Origin: Burkholderiaceae bacterium
GTDB taxonomy: Bacteria; Pseudomonadota; Gammaproteobacteria; Burkholderiales; Burkholderiaceae_C
Reading direction: 5' to 3'
Assembly (NCBI GenBank): GCA_024235895.1
Contig: JACKLM010000002.1
Span: 186,001-250,000 of the forward strand
Length of the DNA: 64,000 nucleotides
Made by a program: the position numbers and the translations under genes. The notes beneath the pieces were generated by a model. The model did no database searches and was not told where the DNA came from. It worked only from the letters and a program-made list of their open reading frames with translations. The stretch's first letter is position 1. Each line of letters opens with the position of its first letter. Shown here piece after piece: positions 1-11,915 of the stretch.

Positions 1-881
1 CGGCGCGCTACCTGGCCGAGGGCGGCTACTACTGGAATGCCGGCATCTTCGTGCTGCGCGCGTCGGTATGGCTGGCGGCGCTGGAGCGCTTCCGCCCCGA
101 CATCGCCAGCGCGGTGCACGCCGCCTGGGCCGTGCGCAGCACCGACAACGGATTCGTCCGCCCGGGCAAGTCCGAGTTCGCCGCCGTGCCGGCCGAGTCG
201 GTCGACTACGCGGTGATGGAGCGCTGCCCGGGCAGCGCGCAGCCGATCCGCATGCTGCCGCTGGCCGCCGGCTGGAACGACCTCGGCGCCTGGGATGCGG
301 TGTGGCAGGTCGCGCCCAGGGACGCCGACGGCAACGCGACGCACGGCGACGCGCTGGTCGTCGACAGCCGCGGCGTGCTGGTGCACGCGACGAGCCGGCT
401 GGTCGGCGTCGTCGGGCTGGCCGACGTCGTCGTCGTCGAGACCGCCGACGCGGTGCTGGTCGCCGACCGCGCGCGCAGCCAGGAGGTCAAGAAGATCGTC
501 GGGCGGCTGGGCGCCGAGCAACGCGGCGAGCAGGCGCTGCATCGCAAGGTGCACCGGCCCTGGGGCTGGTACGACAGCATCGACCTGGGCGAGCGATTCC
601 AGGTCAAGCGCATCATGGTCAAGCCCGGCGCGTCCTTGAGTCTGCAGATGCACCACCACCGCGCCGAGCACTGGATCGTCGTCAGCGGCACGGCCGAGGT
701 CAGGGTCGGCGACGAGACCCGGCTGCTGACGGAAAACCAGAGCACCTACATCCCGCTCGGCCAGGTGCACCGGCTCGCCAACCCGGGCAAGGTGCCGCTG
801 GAGATCGTCGAGGTGCAGTCGGGCAGCTACCTCGGCGAGGACGACATCGTGCGCTTCGAGGATACCTACGGCCGGCGCTGA
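1..881 (+). CDS. manC: Mannose-1-phosphate guanylyltransferase / mannose-6-phosphate isomerase, 5' truncated by window
   Basis: C-terminal part of a type II bifunctional enzyme that makes GDP-mannose for exopolysaccharide or LPS. The frame is open from base 3, so the gene begins outside the window. The first visible residues contain the nucleotidyltransferase motif YYWNAGIF. A cupin-type isomerase domain follows, starting at HRPWGWYDS (about base 550), with the metal-binding cluster QMHHHRAEHW and the EN(Q)STYIPLG stretch typical of ManC/AlgA/XanB. The internal GTG at base 51 is not the start, because conserved sequence lies before it. About 290 of the usual 470-480 residues are visible. The stop is at 879-881, and the next gene begins about 165 bp on. 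Family assignment is firm; the in vivo polysaccharide is unknown. Confidence 0.93.
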   Translation, partial: ARYLAEGGYYWNAGIFVLRASVWLAALERFRPDIASAVHAAWAVRSTDNGFVRPGKSEFAAVPAESVDYAVMERCPGSAQPIRMLPLAAGWNDLGAWDAVWQVAPRDADGNATHGDALVVDSRGVLVHATSRLVGVVGLADVVVVETADAVLVADRARSQEVKKIVGRLGAEQRGEQALHRKVHRPWGWYDSIDLGERFQVKRIMVKPGASLSLQMHHHRAEHWIVVSGTAEVRVGDETRLLTENQSTYIPLGQVHRLANPGKVPLEIVEVQSGSYLGEDDIVRFEDTYGRR

Positions 882-1046
882 CCGCGGCCGGGCTCGCGGC
901 TCGTGCCGGCCATCGCAGGGCGGCGTGCCGCGGCAGCCCTCGCCCGCGACGCGCCGCCGCCGGCGGCCCCAGGTTTTCGCCAACAGACGCGGCGCGCCCG
1001 GGACGGTATATCTTCGCGCCTTCGACCCCACTCCCCAGGAGCCTCC

Positions 1047-2009
1047 ATGCCCGTGTTTCCCCGTCGTCGTGCCCTGACCGCGCTGGCCGTCGCCGCCGGC
1101 GCCTGCCTGCTGCCCGCCGCAGCGAACGCGCAGCAGTTCATCAACATCCTCACCGGCGGCACCAGCGGCGTGTACTACCCGCTGGGCGTCGCGCTGGGCA
1201 AGATCTACGGCGAGAAGATCCCCGGCGTCAAGACCCAGGTGCAGTCGACCAAGGCCTCGGTCGAGAACCTCAACCTGCTGCAAAAGGGCCGCGGCGAGCT
1301 CGCGCTGGCGCTGGGCGACTCGGTCAAGTTCGCCTGGGAGGGCAACGCCGAGGTCGGCTTCCCGGCCAAGCTCGACAAGCTGCGCGGTCTGGCCGCGGTC
1401 TATCCGAACTACATCCAGATCGTCTCGTCGCAGGCGAGCGGCATCAAGACCTTCGCCGACCTGAAGGGCAAGAGCCTGTCGGTCGGCGCCGCCAAGTCGG
1501 GCACCGAAGTCAACGCGCGCGAGGTGTTCAAGGCCATGGGCATGTCGTATGCCGACCTCGGCAAGACCGAGTACCTGCCGTTCGGCGAGTCGGTCGAGCT
1601 GATCAAGAACCGACAGCTCGATGCCACGCTGCAGTCCGCCGGCCTGGGCGTGGCCTCGATCCGCGACCTCGCGACCTCGATCCCGGTCAACGTCGTCGCG
1701 GTGCCGGCCGACGCGGTGGCCAGGATCGGCGCGCCCTACATCGCCGCCACCATCCCGGCGGGCACCTACCCCGGCCAGACGGCCGACGTGCCGACCGCGG
1801 CGGTCGTCAACTTCCTCGTCACGCACGACGGCGTGCCCGAGGAGACGGTCTACCAGATGACCAAGCAGCTGTTCGAGAACCTCGACCAGATGGTGGCCGC
1901 GCACAAGGCGGCAACCGCGATCAAGCTCGAGACCGCGACCGCCGGCATGCCGGTGCCGCTGCACCCGGGCGCGATGCGCTACTACAAGGAAAAGGGCCTG
2001 ATCAAGTAG
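1047..2009 (+). CDS. TAXI family TRAP transporter solute-binding protein
   Basis: Periplasmic substrate-binding component of a TAXI-type TRAP transporter (320 aa). The ATG at 1047 is chosen because AGGAG lies 6 bp upstream and because it opens a clear signal peptide (RRR, hydrophobic core, cleavage after ANA-Q). The frame is open further upstream from 903, but those residues look non-coding. The mature start, FINILTGGTSGVYYPLG, is the family hallmark, and the KSLSVGAAKSGTEVNAREV segment is also typical. The broken permease gene follows after 13 bp and a DUF1850 gene after that, which is the standard TAXI gene order. The substrate cannot be read from sequence. Confidence 0.94.
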   Translation: MPVFPRRRALTALAVAAGACLLPAAANAQQFINILTGGTSGVYYPLGVALGKIYGEKIPGVKTQVQSTKASVENLNLLQKGRGELALALGDSVKFAWEGNAEVGFPAKLDKLRGLAAVYPNYIQIVSSQASGIKTFADLKGKSLSVGAAKSGTEVNAREVFKAMGMSYADLGKTEYLPFGESVELIKNRQLDATLQSAGLGVASIRDLATSIPVNVVAVPADAVARIGAPYIAATIPAGTYPGQTADVPTAAVVNFLVTHDGVPEETVYQMTKQLFENLDQMVAAHKAATAIKLETATAGMPVPLHPGAMRYYKEKGLIK

Positions 2010-2022
2010 GCCGCCGACCACG

Positions 2023-4193
2023 ATGAGCGCGCCCCAGGCCGCCGCCGCGGCGGCCGCTCCCGCTGCTGCGGCGGCACCGGCGGGCGGCGCCGCCGCGGCG
2101 GCCCAGCACATCGAGCCGCTGGCCGGCGGACTTTCTGCCGGCCCGGTGGGCCGGGTGCTGTTCTGGCTCGCGGTGGCGTTCTCGGCCTTCCAGATCGCCA
2201 CCGCCGCGCACCCATCGACCTGCCCAGCCAGGTCGTGCGGCGGTGCACGTGAGCTTCCTGCTCGCGCTGGCCTTCCCGCTGCTGGCCGCGATCTCGCGCG
2301 AGCAGCGCGACCTGCGCGCCGGGCGCGGCGCTGGATCGGCCTGGCGCTGGCCACGGCGGCAGCACTGGCCGCGGCGGTGGTGGCCGGCTACCAGTGGGTC
2401 GAGCACGATGCGCTGCTGCTGCGCGCCGGCGACCTGACCAGGCTCGACCTCGCGTTGGGCGTGCTGATCCTGGCGCTGCTGTTCGTCGCCACCTGGCGCG
2501 CGATGGGGCCCGGCGCTGCCGATCATCGCCGGCGCCTTCCTCGGCTACCGCCTGTTCGGCCAGTACCTGCCGGTGCCGCTGAACCACCGCGGCTACGGCG
2601 TCGACCAGGTCATCGACCACATGGCCTACGGGACCGAGGGCATCTACGGCATCCTGACCTACGTCTCGTCGACCTACATCTTCCTGTTCATCCTGTTCGG
2701 CGCCTTCCTCGAAGAAGCCGGGATGATCAAGCTTCTTCACCGACGTCGCGCTGGGCCTGTTCGGCCACCGGCGCGGCGGGCCGGCCAAGGTGGCCGTCTT
2801 CTCCGTCCGGCCTGATGGGGCACCATCAGCGGCTCGGCGTGGCCAACGTCGTCACCACCGGGCAGTTCACGATCCCGCTGATGATGCGGAGCTTCGGCTA
2901 CCGGCCGGCCTTTGCCGGCGGCGTCGAGGCCACCGGCTCGATGGGCGGGCAGATCATGCCGCCGGTGATGGGGCGGTCGCCTTCATCATGGCCGAGACGC
3001 TGGGCGTACCGTATGCCGAGGTCGTCACCGCGGCCGTCATCCCGGCGCTGCTTTTTTTCGCGTCGGCCTTCTGGATGGTGCACCTCGAGGCCGGCCGCGC
3101 CGGCCTGGTCGGCCTGCCGGCCGACGAGCTGCCGTCGCCGCTGCGCGCCGTGCGCGAGCGCTGGTACCTGATCCTGCCGCTGGCGGTGCTGGTGTGGCTG
3201 CTGTTCGGCGGCTACACGCCGCTGTTCGCCGGCACCGTCGGGCTGGCGCTGACGGTGATGCTGATCCTCGGCGGATCGGTCGCGCTCGGGCTGCCGGGCA
3301 TCGTGCTGCGCGTGATCTTCTGGGTCGGCCTCGGGCTGGTCGCGGCCAGCTTCGCGCGCTTCGGCATCGCCGCGCTGACGGCCGGCATCGTCGGCCTGAT
3401 CGTCGTCAACCTGTTCACGCGCGGCGGGCGCGAGACGCTGGCGCTGTGCCGCGACAGCCTGGCCGACGGCGCCAAGACCGCGCTGCCGGTCGGCATCGCC
3501 TGCGCCATCGTCGGCATCATCATCGGCACGATGACGCTGACCGGCGCGGCCAACACCTTCGGCCAGTTCGTCGTCTCGGTCGGCGAGAAGAGCCTGTTCC
3601 TGTCGCTGCTGCTGACGATGCTGACCTGCATCGTGCTGGGCATGGGCATCCCGACCATCCCCAACTACATCATCACCTCCAGCATCGCCGGCCCCGCCCT
3701 GCTCGAGCTCGGCGTGCCGCTGATCGTCAGCCACATGTTCGTCTTCTACTTCGGCATCCTCGCCGACCTGACGCCGCCGGTCGCGCTGGCCTGCTTCGCG
3801 GCCGCGCCGATCGCGCGCGAGCGCGGCCTGCGGATCTCGATGCAGGCGATCAAGGTCGCCGCCGCCGGCTTCGTGATCCCGTTCATGGCGGTTTACACGC
3901 CGGCGCTGATGATGCAGGCGGGCGGACCGCTGAGCGAGGCCCTGGGCTTCCCGCTCGCGGTGGCCTACATCGTCGCCAAGACGCTGCTGGCGATAGGCCT
4001 GTGGGGCGCGGCGGTGATCGGCTTCCTGCGCGGGCCGATGAACTGGGCCGAGCGCGCGCTGGCCGCCGCCGCCGCGGCGACGCTGATCGCCGCCTTGCCG
4101 CTGACCGACGAGATCGGCTTTGCGCTCGCCGCGCTGGCGGTCGGGCTGCACCTGTGGCGCCGGCGCGCGGCCGCTGCGCCCGCGGCCGGCTGA
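2023..4193 (+). pseudogene. TAXI TRAP transporter fused permease (4TM/12TM), frame broken by a cluster of single-base indels
   Basis: Fused small and large membrane subunits (DctQ plus DctM type) of the TRAP transporter served by the binding protein just upstream. Read with frame changes, the protein would be about 720 aa. Conserved stretches are FSAFQIATAA, AVHVSFLLALAFPLLA, DQVIDHMAYGTEGIYGI, FLFILFGAFLEEAGMIK, GVANVVTTGQFTIPLMM, GGQIMPPVMG and GMGIPTIPNYI. The frame changes near 2210, 2240, 2325, 2512, 2731, 2803, 2817, 2836 and 2974, mostly in runs of G or C. From about 2975 to the stop at 4193 the frame is intact. Because conserved protein sequence continues on both sides of every shift, sequencing or assembly error is at least as likely as real decay. 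As written, no full-length permease can be made. Confidence 0.82.
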
Positions 4194-4209
4194 ACAAACG
4201 CCCCCCGCG

Positions 4210-4596
4210 ATGCCGATCTGCATCGCCGCCGGGATGGCGGCGCTGACGCTGGCCGCCGACGCGTTCACGCTCGCCTGGACGCACTCGGTCGAGCGCACCG
4301 CGTGGCAGGAGGACTGGCGCGTGCATGGCGCCGCGCTGGAACTCGTGCAGGCGCGCGTGCGCGGATCGGGCGCCGGCATGGAGCCGCCCGAAGGTGCGCA
4401 GCTGCGCGACGGCTGGTGGGTCTACCGGCAGCCGCTGACGGTACCGGTGCTGCGGCTCGCGGTCTCCGGCGCGACCGTCGACGGCTGGCGGCTGTGCACG
4501 GCGGACCAGGGTTGCCGCGAACTGGAGTCGCTGCTGGCCGGCGGTGACGGCGCCGCGGCGACGATCGAGATCCGGCCTGGCGCCTGCGTGCGCTGA
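4210..4596 (+). CDS. DUF1850 domain-containing protein
   Basis: Small protein of 128 aa, starting at ATG 4210, 16 bp after the permease stop. The N-terminus is hydrophobic. The core has the DUF1850 pattern: FTLAWTHSVERTAWQEDWRV near residues 18-37, then RGSGAGMEPPEGA and DGWWVYR. DUF1850 genes are habitually found beside TAXI TRAP transporters, as here, and the product is presumed to help that transporter, but no biochemical role is established. An in-frame upstream start at 4120 would overlap the permease gene and adds no conserved sequence. Confidence 0.82.
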   Translation: MPICIAAGMAALTLAADAFTLAWTHSVERTAWQEDWRVHGAALELVQARVRGSGAGMEPPEGAQLRDGWWVYRQPLTVPVLRLAVSGATVDGWRLCTADQGCRELESLLAGGDGAAATIEIRPGACVR

Positions 4597-4775
4597 GCCC
4601 GCGCTCACACGCCGCGCTGGCGCGAGGCCGCGCGTCCTCACCGGCAAGGCCACGATCAGGACAAGGCCGGGGTTTGCAGGCGTGGCCGGCGCGGGCACAC
4701 TAGGGCACAGCGCCGCGCTCGACCGGGTAGGAGGGGCCGCCCGCAGCCCCGCGCGCGACCGAGGATTGCCCGCCC

Positions 4776-6005
4776 ATGACCGCCCCGCTGCACCTGCACG
4801 TCCCCGAGCCCTCCGGCCGCCCCGGCCACGAGACCGACTTCTCGTTCCTGCACGTCTCGCCCGCCGGCGCGGCAAGGCGGCCGCCGGTCGACACCAGCCA
4901 CTTCGACACCGAGGACCTCGCCTACGCGCTGATCCGCGTCCTCGACGACGACGGCCGCGCGGTCGGCCCCTGGGTGCCCGAGCTGGACCCGGTCGCGCTG
5001 CGCCGCGGCCTGCGCGCGATGATGAGGACGCGCATCTTCGACGCCCGCATGCTGGTCGCGCAGCGGCAGAAGAAGGTCTCGTTCTACATGCAGTGCCTGG
5101 GCGAGGAGGCGATCGCGGTGGCGCACGCGTTCGCGCTGCACGAAGGCGACATGTGCTTCCCGACCTACCGCCAGCAGGGGCTGTTGCTGGCGCGCGACGA
5201 TGTCTCGATGGTCGAGATGATGTGCCAGCTGATGAGCAACGAGCGCGACCCGATGAAGGGCCGCCAGCTGCCGGTGATGTACTCGTACAAGCGCGCCGGC
5301 TTCTTCTCGATCTCGGGCAACCTGGCGACCCAGTTCGTCCAGGCGGTCGGCTGGGCGATGGCGTCGGCGATCGCTGGCGACACGAAGATCGCGTCGGGCT
5401 GGATCGGCGACGGATCGACGGCCGAGAGCGACTTCCACACCGCGCTGACCTTCGCCCATGTCTACCGTGCGCCGGTGATCCTCAACGTCGTCAACAACCA
5501 GTGGGCGATCTCGACCTTCCAGGCGATCGCCGGCGGCGAGGCGACGACGTTTGCCGCACGCGGCGTCGGCTGCGGCATCGCCAGCCTGCGCGTCGACGGC
5601 AACGATTTTCTCGCCGTCTATGCGGCGTCGCGCTGGGCCGCCGAGCGCGCGCGGTCCAACCTCGGGCCGACGCTGATCGAATGGGTGAGCTACCGTGCCG
5701 GCGCGCACTCGACCTCGGACGACCCGTCCAAGTACCGGCCGGCCGACGACTGGAAGCGCTTCCCGCTCGGCGACCCGGTCGACCGGCTGGCGCGCCACCT
5801 GATCGCGATCGGCGAGTGGTCCGAGTCGCAGCACGCGCAGGCGCAGCGCGAGCTCGAGGCCGAGGTCGCGGCGGCGCAGAAGGAGGCCGAGCGCCACGGC
5901 ACGCTGCTCGACGGCCATATCCCGAGCGCGGCGACGATGTTCGAGGGCGTGTACGAGACCACGCCCTGGCATTTGCGCGCGCAGCGCCAGCAGCTCGGGG
6001 TCTGA
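4776..6005 (+). CDS. bkdA1: Branched-chain 2-oxoacid dehydrogenase E1 component, alpha subunit
   Basis: Thiamine-diphosphate-dependent decarboxylase alpha chain of the branched-chain 2-oxoacid dehydrogenase complex (409 aa), which works on the keto acids from Val, Leu and Ile. The TPP/Mg motif runs from GDGSTAESDFH to VVNNQWAIST (about residues 210-247). The KKVSFYMQCLGEEA and GFFSISGNLATQ segments are typical of BkdA1, as is the long N-terminus before the catalytic domain. The ATG at 4776 follows GAGGA with a suitable spacing. It is first in a tight four-gene operon; the beta-subunit gene begins 2 bp after its stop. Confidence 0.95.
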   Translation: MTAPLHLHVPEPSGRPGHETDFSFLHVSPAGAARRPPVDTSHFDTEDLAYALIRVLDDDGRAVGPWVPELDPVALRRGLRAMMRTRIFDARMLVAQRQKKVSFYMQCLGEEAIAVAHAFALHEGDMCFPTYRQQGLLLARDDVSMVEMMCQLMSNERDPMKGRQLPVMYSYKRAGFFSISGNLATQFVQAVGWAMASAIAGDTKIASGWIGDGSTAESDFHTALTFAHVYRAPVILNVVNNQWAISTFQAIAGGEATTFAARGVGCGIASLRVDGNDFLAVYAASRWAAERARSNLGPTLIEWVSYRAGAHSTSDDPSKYRPADDWKRFPLGDPVDRLARHLIAIGEWSESQHAQAQRELEAEVAAAQKEAERHGTLLDGHIPSAATMFEGVYETTPWHLRAQRQQLGV

Positions 6006-6007
6006 CG

Positions 6008-7057
6008 ATGGACGCTGCGATGGGCGCGGGCGAAGCCGGCAAGGCGGTGCCGATGACGATGATCCAGGCGCTGCGGTCGGCGATGGACGTCGCGATGGCG
6101 CGCGACGACAAGGTCGTCGTCTTCGGCGAGGACGTCGGCTATTTCGGCGGCGTCTTCCGCGTCACCGAGGGGCTGCAGGCCAAGTACGGCAAGTCGCGCT
6201 GCTTCGACACCCCGATCAACGAGGGCGGGATCGTCGGCATCGCGGTCGGCATGGGCGCCTACGGGCTGCGCCCGGTGGCCGAGATCCAGTTCGCCGACTA
6301 CTTCTACCCCGCGGCGGACCAGATCATCTCCGAGGCGGCGCGGCTGCGCCACCGGTCGGCGGGCGACTTCAGCGCGCCGATCACGATCCGCATGCCCTGC
6401 GGCGGCGGCATCTACGGCGGGCAGACGCACAGCCAGAGCCCGGAGGCGATCTTCACCCATGTCTGCGGGCTGCGCACCGTGATGCCGAGCAACCCGGTCG
6501 ATGCCAAGGGGCTGCTGATCGCCGCGATCGAGTGCAACGACCCGGTGATCTTCCTGGAGCCCAAGCGCCTGTACAACGGCCCGTTCGACGGTCACCACGA
6601 GCGCCCCGTCGTGCCCTGGTCCAAGCACGCGCTCGGCATGGTGCCCGAGGGCTACTACGCGACGCCGCTGGAGAAGGCCGCGGTCTTCCGCCCCGGGCGC
6701 GCGGTGACCGTCGTCACCTACGGCACGATGGTCTGGGTCAGCGCCTGCGCGGCCGAGGAGACCGGGATCGACGCCGAGGTGATCGACCTGCGATCGCTGT
6801 GGCCGCTGGACCTGGACGCGATCGTCGGCTCGGTGCGGCGCACCGGGCGCTGCGTGATCGTGCACGAGGCCACCCGCACCGGCGGCTTTGGCGCCGAGCT
6901 GACGGCGCTGGTGCAGGAGCACTGCTTCCACTGGCTGGAGGCGCCGATCGAGCGCGTCACCGGCTGGGATACGCCCTACCCGCATGCGCAGGAATGGGAC
7001 TACTTCCCCGGCCCGGCGCGCGTCGGTGCGGCGCTGCGGCGCGTACTGGAGTCGTGA
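6008..7057 (+). CDS. bkdA2: Branched-chain 2-oxoacid dehydrogenase E1 component, beta subunit
   Basis: Beta chain (349 aa) of the E1 heterotetramer. Transketolase-type pyrimidine-binding domain: VVVFGEDVGYFGGVFRVTEGL, then DTPINEGGIVGIAVGMGAYG, and PCGGGIYGGQTHSQSPEA near residue 130. The C-terminal transketolase domain contains VTVVTYGTMV and HEATRTGGFGAEL. The start at ATG 6008 is 2 bp after the alpha-subunit stop, implying translational coupling. The length is a little over the usual 325-340 aa because of an extra N-terminal 16 residues; the ATG at 6053 is a possible alternative. Confidence 0.95.
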   Translation: MDAAMGAGEAGKAVPMTMIQALRSAMDVAMARDDKVVVFGEDVGYFGGVFRVTEGLQAKYGKSRCFDTPINEGGIVGIAVGMGAYGLRPVAEIQFADYFYPAADQIISEAARLRHRSAGDFSAPITIRMPCGGGIYGGQTHSQSPEAIFTHVCGLRTVMPSNPVDAKGLLIAAIECNDPVIFLEPKRLYNGPFDGHHERPVVPWSKHALGMVPEGYYATPLEKAAVFRPGRAVTVVTYGTMVWVSACAAEETGIDAEVIDLRSLWPLDLDAIVGSVRRTGRCVIVHEATRTGGFGAELTALVQEHCFHWLEAPIERVTGWDTPYPHAQEWDYFPGPARVGAALRRVLES

Positions 7058-7067
7058 CGGAGGCGTG

Positions 7068-8396
7068 ATGGGCCTGTACGCGATCAAGATGCCCGATATC
7101 GGCGAAGGCATCGCCGAGGTCGAGCTCGTCGCCTGGCATGTCGCGCCCGGCGACAAGGTGGCCGAGGACCAGGTGCTGGCCGAGGTGATGACCGACAAGG
7201 CCTCGGTCGAGGTCCCGTCACCGGTCGCCGGGACGGTCGTCGCGCTCGGCGGCGAGGTCGGGCAGGTGATGGCGGTCGGCAGCGAGCTGATCCGGCTCGA
7301 GGTCGAGGGCGCGGGCAATCTCGCGGCGGGCGCTGCGGCACCCGCTGGCGAGGCACCACGCCCCGCGGCGGACGCGCCGGCGCCGCGGCCGTCGCCTAGG
7401 CCGGCCGAGGCGGCGCCCGAACCGGCACGCGAGGCGGCGGCGGTGCGGGCACCCGCCGTCTCGCGCCTGGCCGCCTGCCGCCAGCGCGCGCGCGCTGCCG
7501 CGCGCGCCGCCGGCGAGCGCCCGCTCGCGTCGCCCGCGGTGCGCCACCGCGCCTGGGAGCTCGGCATCGCGCTGCAGTTCGTCCCCGGCAGCGGCCCGGC
7601 CGGGCGCATCACGCACGCGGACCTGGACGCCTTCGTCGCCGCCGGCGGACGCCCGGCGCCGGCGGCGGCGGCCAGCGGGCTGCAGCCGCGCCACGACGAG
7701 CAGGTGCTGCCGGTCATTGGGCTGCGCCGGCGCATCGCGCAGAAGATGCAGGAGGCCAAGCGCCGCATCCCGCATTTCAGCTATGTCGAAGAGGTCGACG
7801 TCACCGAGCTCGAGGCGCTGCGCACCCAGCTCAACGACCGCCACGGCGAGACGCGCGGCCGGCTGACGGTGCTGCCGCTGCTGGTGCGCGCGATCGTGCT
7901 GGCGGTGCGCGAACTGCCACAGGTCAACGCGCGCTACGACGACGACGCCGGCACCGTCACGCGCTTCGGCGCCGTCCACCTCGGCATCGCGACGCAGACC
8001 GACAACGGCCTCGTCGTGCCGGTGCTGCGCCACGCCGAGGCGCGCGACCCCTGGGATGCGGCGGCCGAGATCGCGCGCCTGGCGCAGGCCGCGCGCGGCG
8101 GCAAGGCCACGCGCGACGAGCTCGGCGGCTCGACGATCACGATCACCAGCCTCGGCGCGCTGGGCGGCATCGTCACCACGCCGGTGATCAACCACCCCGA
8201 GGTCGCGATCGTCGGCGTCAACCGCATCGTCGAGCGCCCGGTGATGCGCGGCGGCGCCGTCGTCGGGCGGATGATGATGAACCTGTCGTCGTCGTTCGAC
8301 CACCGCGTCGTCGACGGCATGGACGCCGCGCGATTCGTGCAGGCGGTTCGCGCGCGGCTCGAGGCGCCGGCGCTGATGTTCGTCGAGCCGGCATGA
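7068..8396 (+). CDS. bkdB: Branched-chain 2-oxoacid dehydrogenase E2 (dihydrolipoamide acyltransferase)
   Basis: Core acyltransferase of the complex (442 aa). The N-terminal lipoyl domain starts with MPDIGEGI, and the lipoylated lysine is Lys44 in MTDKASVEVPSP. An Ala/Pro-rich linker (about residues 85-135) leads to a peripheral-subunit-binding domain (LASPAVRHRAWELGIALQFVPGSGPAGRITHADL). The catalytic domain ends with SSSFDHRVVDGMDAARF, where His and Asp form the CoA-acyltransferase site. There is a single lipoyl domain, as usual for BkdB. It starts 10 bp after the beta-subunit stop, with GGAGG just upstream. Confidence 0.95.
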   Translation: MGLYAIKMPDIGEGIAEVELVAWHVAPGDKVAEDQVLAEVMTDKASVEVPSPVAGTVVALGGEVGQVMAVGSELIRLEVEGAGNLAAGAAAPAGEAPRPAADAPAPRPSPRPAEAAPEPAREAAAVRAPAVSRLAACRQRARAAARAAGERPLASPAVRHRAWELGIALQFVPGSGPAGRITHADLDAFVAAGGRPAPAAAASGLQPRHDEQVLPVIGLRRRIAQKMQEAKRRIPHFSYVEEVDVTELEALRTQLNDRHGETRGRLTVLPLLVRAIVLAVRELPQVNARYDDDAGTVTRFGAVHLGIATQTDNGLVVPVLRHAEARDPWDAAAEIARLAQAARGGKATRDELGGSTITITSLGALGGIVTTPVINHPEVAIVGVNRIVERPVMRGGAVVGRMMMNLSSSFDHRVVDGMDAARFVQAVRARLEAPALMFVEPA

Positions 8397-8466
8397 ACGC
8401 GCGCCGCCGCCCAGCGAGTACCGCGTCGCGCGCGCCGCACCGCCGCATCGCCACGAGGCCCGCACG

Positions 8467-9923
<1,457 letters not shown>

Positions 9924-9924
<1 letters not shown>

Positions 9925-10164
9925 GCCTAGATCCGGCAGTTGGGCGCGCCCGAGCGGGCCGTCATCGGCCACGCTGGCAAGGCGCAAACCGCAGCGATGG
10001 CTCGTGCCATCGCGAGGATTTGCAACGCCGACAGCGTGGTCGAGGGCGGCTCGATCGGGTGCGCAGCGCGCTCACCCGACAGGTGAGCAGCGTCGTGGCC
10101 ACTTTCGTCAAGCACGTCAAGACGTTGCATGCGGAGGAAAGCGGTCAACTGCCGGATCTAGGCT
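9924..10164. mobile_element. MITE-like element, 241 bp, with 19-bp perfect terminal inverted repeats
   Basis: Left end AGCCTAGATCCGGCAGTTG (9924-9942) is the exact reverse complement of the right end (10146-10164). If the outermost base of each end is counted as target DNA, TGA is duplicated at both ends (9922-9924 and 10164-10166), so insertion kept the lpdA stop codon intact. Near the middle lies an imperfect hairpin around GCGATGGCTCGTGCCATCGC (about 9994-10013). No plausible transposase is encoded, so it would be a non-autonomous element mobilised in trans. A 3-bp TNA-type duplication would fit the IS1031 subgroup of IS5, but the family cannot be settled from one copy. Confidence 0.7.
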
Positions 10165-10393
10165 GAGACGGGTTCACGGTCGACCGTCGAGCGCCTCGAG
10201 GATATCCGGCTGTCGGCTTGCGGCCACATGCCGAACGCTCGGCGCTGGGCCGCAAGGAACCGGATGGCGTGGAAGATGCAAACCACGAGGGTTGCAGGCC
10301 CCTGGGCAATGGCTGAGGCGTTCCGGGTCCGGCCGCGAGCGACCGGGCCCGGCGCCGCCGGTCGCCGGCGTCTGCGAGCTCGATCGCCGAGCG
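10165..10393. other. Intergenic stretch without a recognisable gene
   Basis: Lies between the MITE-like element and the convergent ugd gene. It holds a perfect 12-bp palindrome ACGGTCGACCGT at 10176-10187. On the minus strand a short frame without stops reads ATLVVCIFHAIRFL (about 10250-10300), which is faintly transposase-like but too short and isolated to call. I see no gene, promoter or terminator that I can defend. Confidence 0.4.
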
Positions 10394-11725
<1,332 letters not shown>

Positions 11726-11915
11726 GCCGACGGATTATCCCGGGCCGGGTTCGCCGCGGGCGTGACGCCTGCCACGGGCCAGGGTGCTGCGCAGCGCGCG
11801 CGGGCCGGGCGGGGGGACCGCGTGCGTCGATCGGGCGGCTCCCGAGACCTTGCGGCATCGGTCCGGGCGAGCGATCGGGGCGTCGCGCAGAATCCCCGAC
11901 CCGACCCGACCCGCG

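Noticed and set aside
903..1046. N-terminal extension of the TAXI binding protein to base 903
   Set aside because: The added residues are non-conserved and would bury the signal peptide; ATG 1047 has a good ribosome site.
10250..10310. Transposase remnant (minus-strand VVCIFHAIRFL)
   Set aside because: Only a dozen suggestive residues, no flanking similarity and no inverted ends tied to it.
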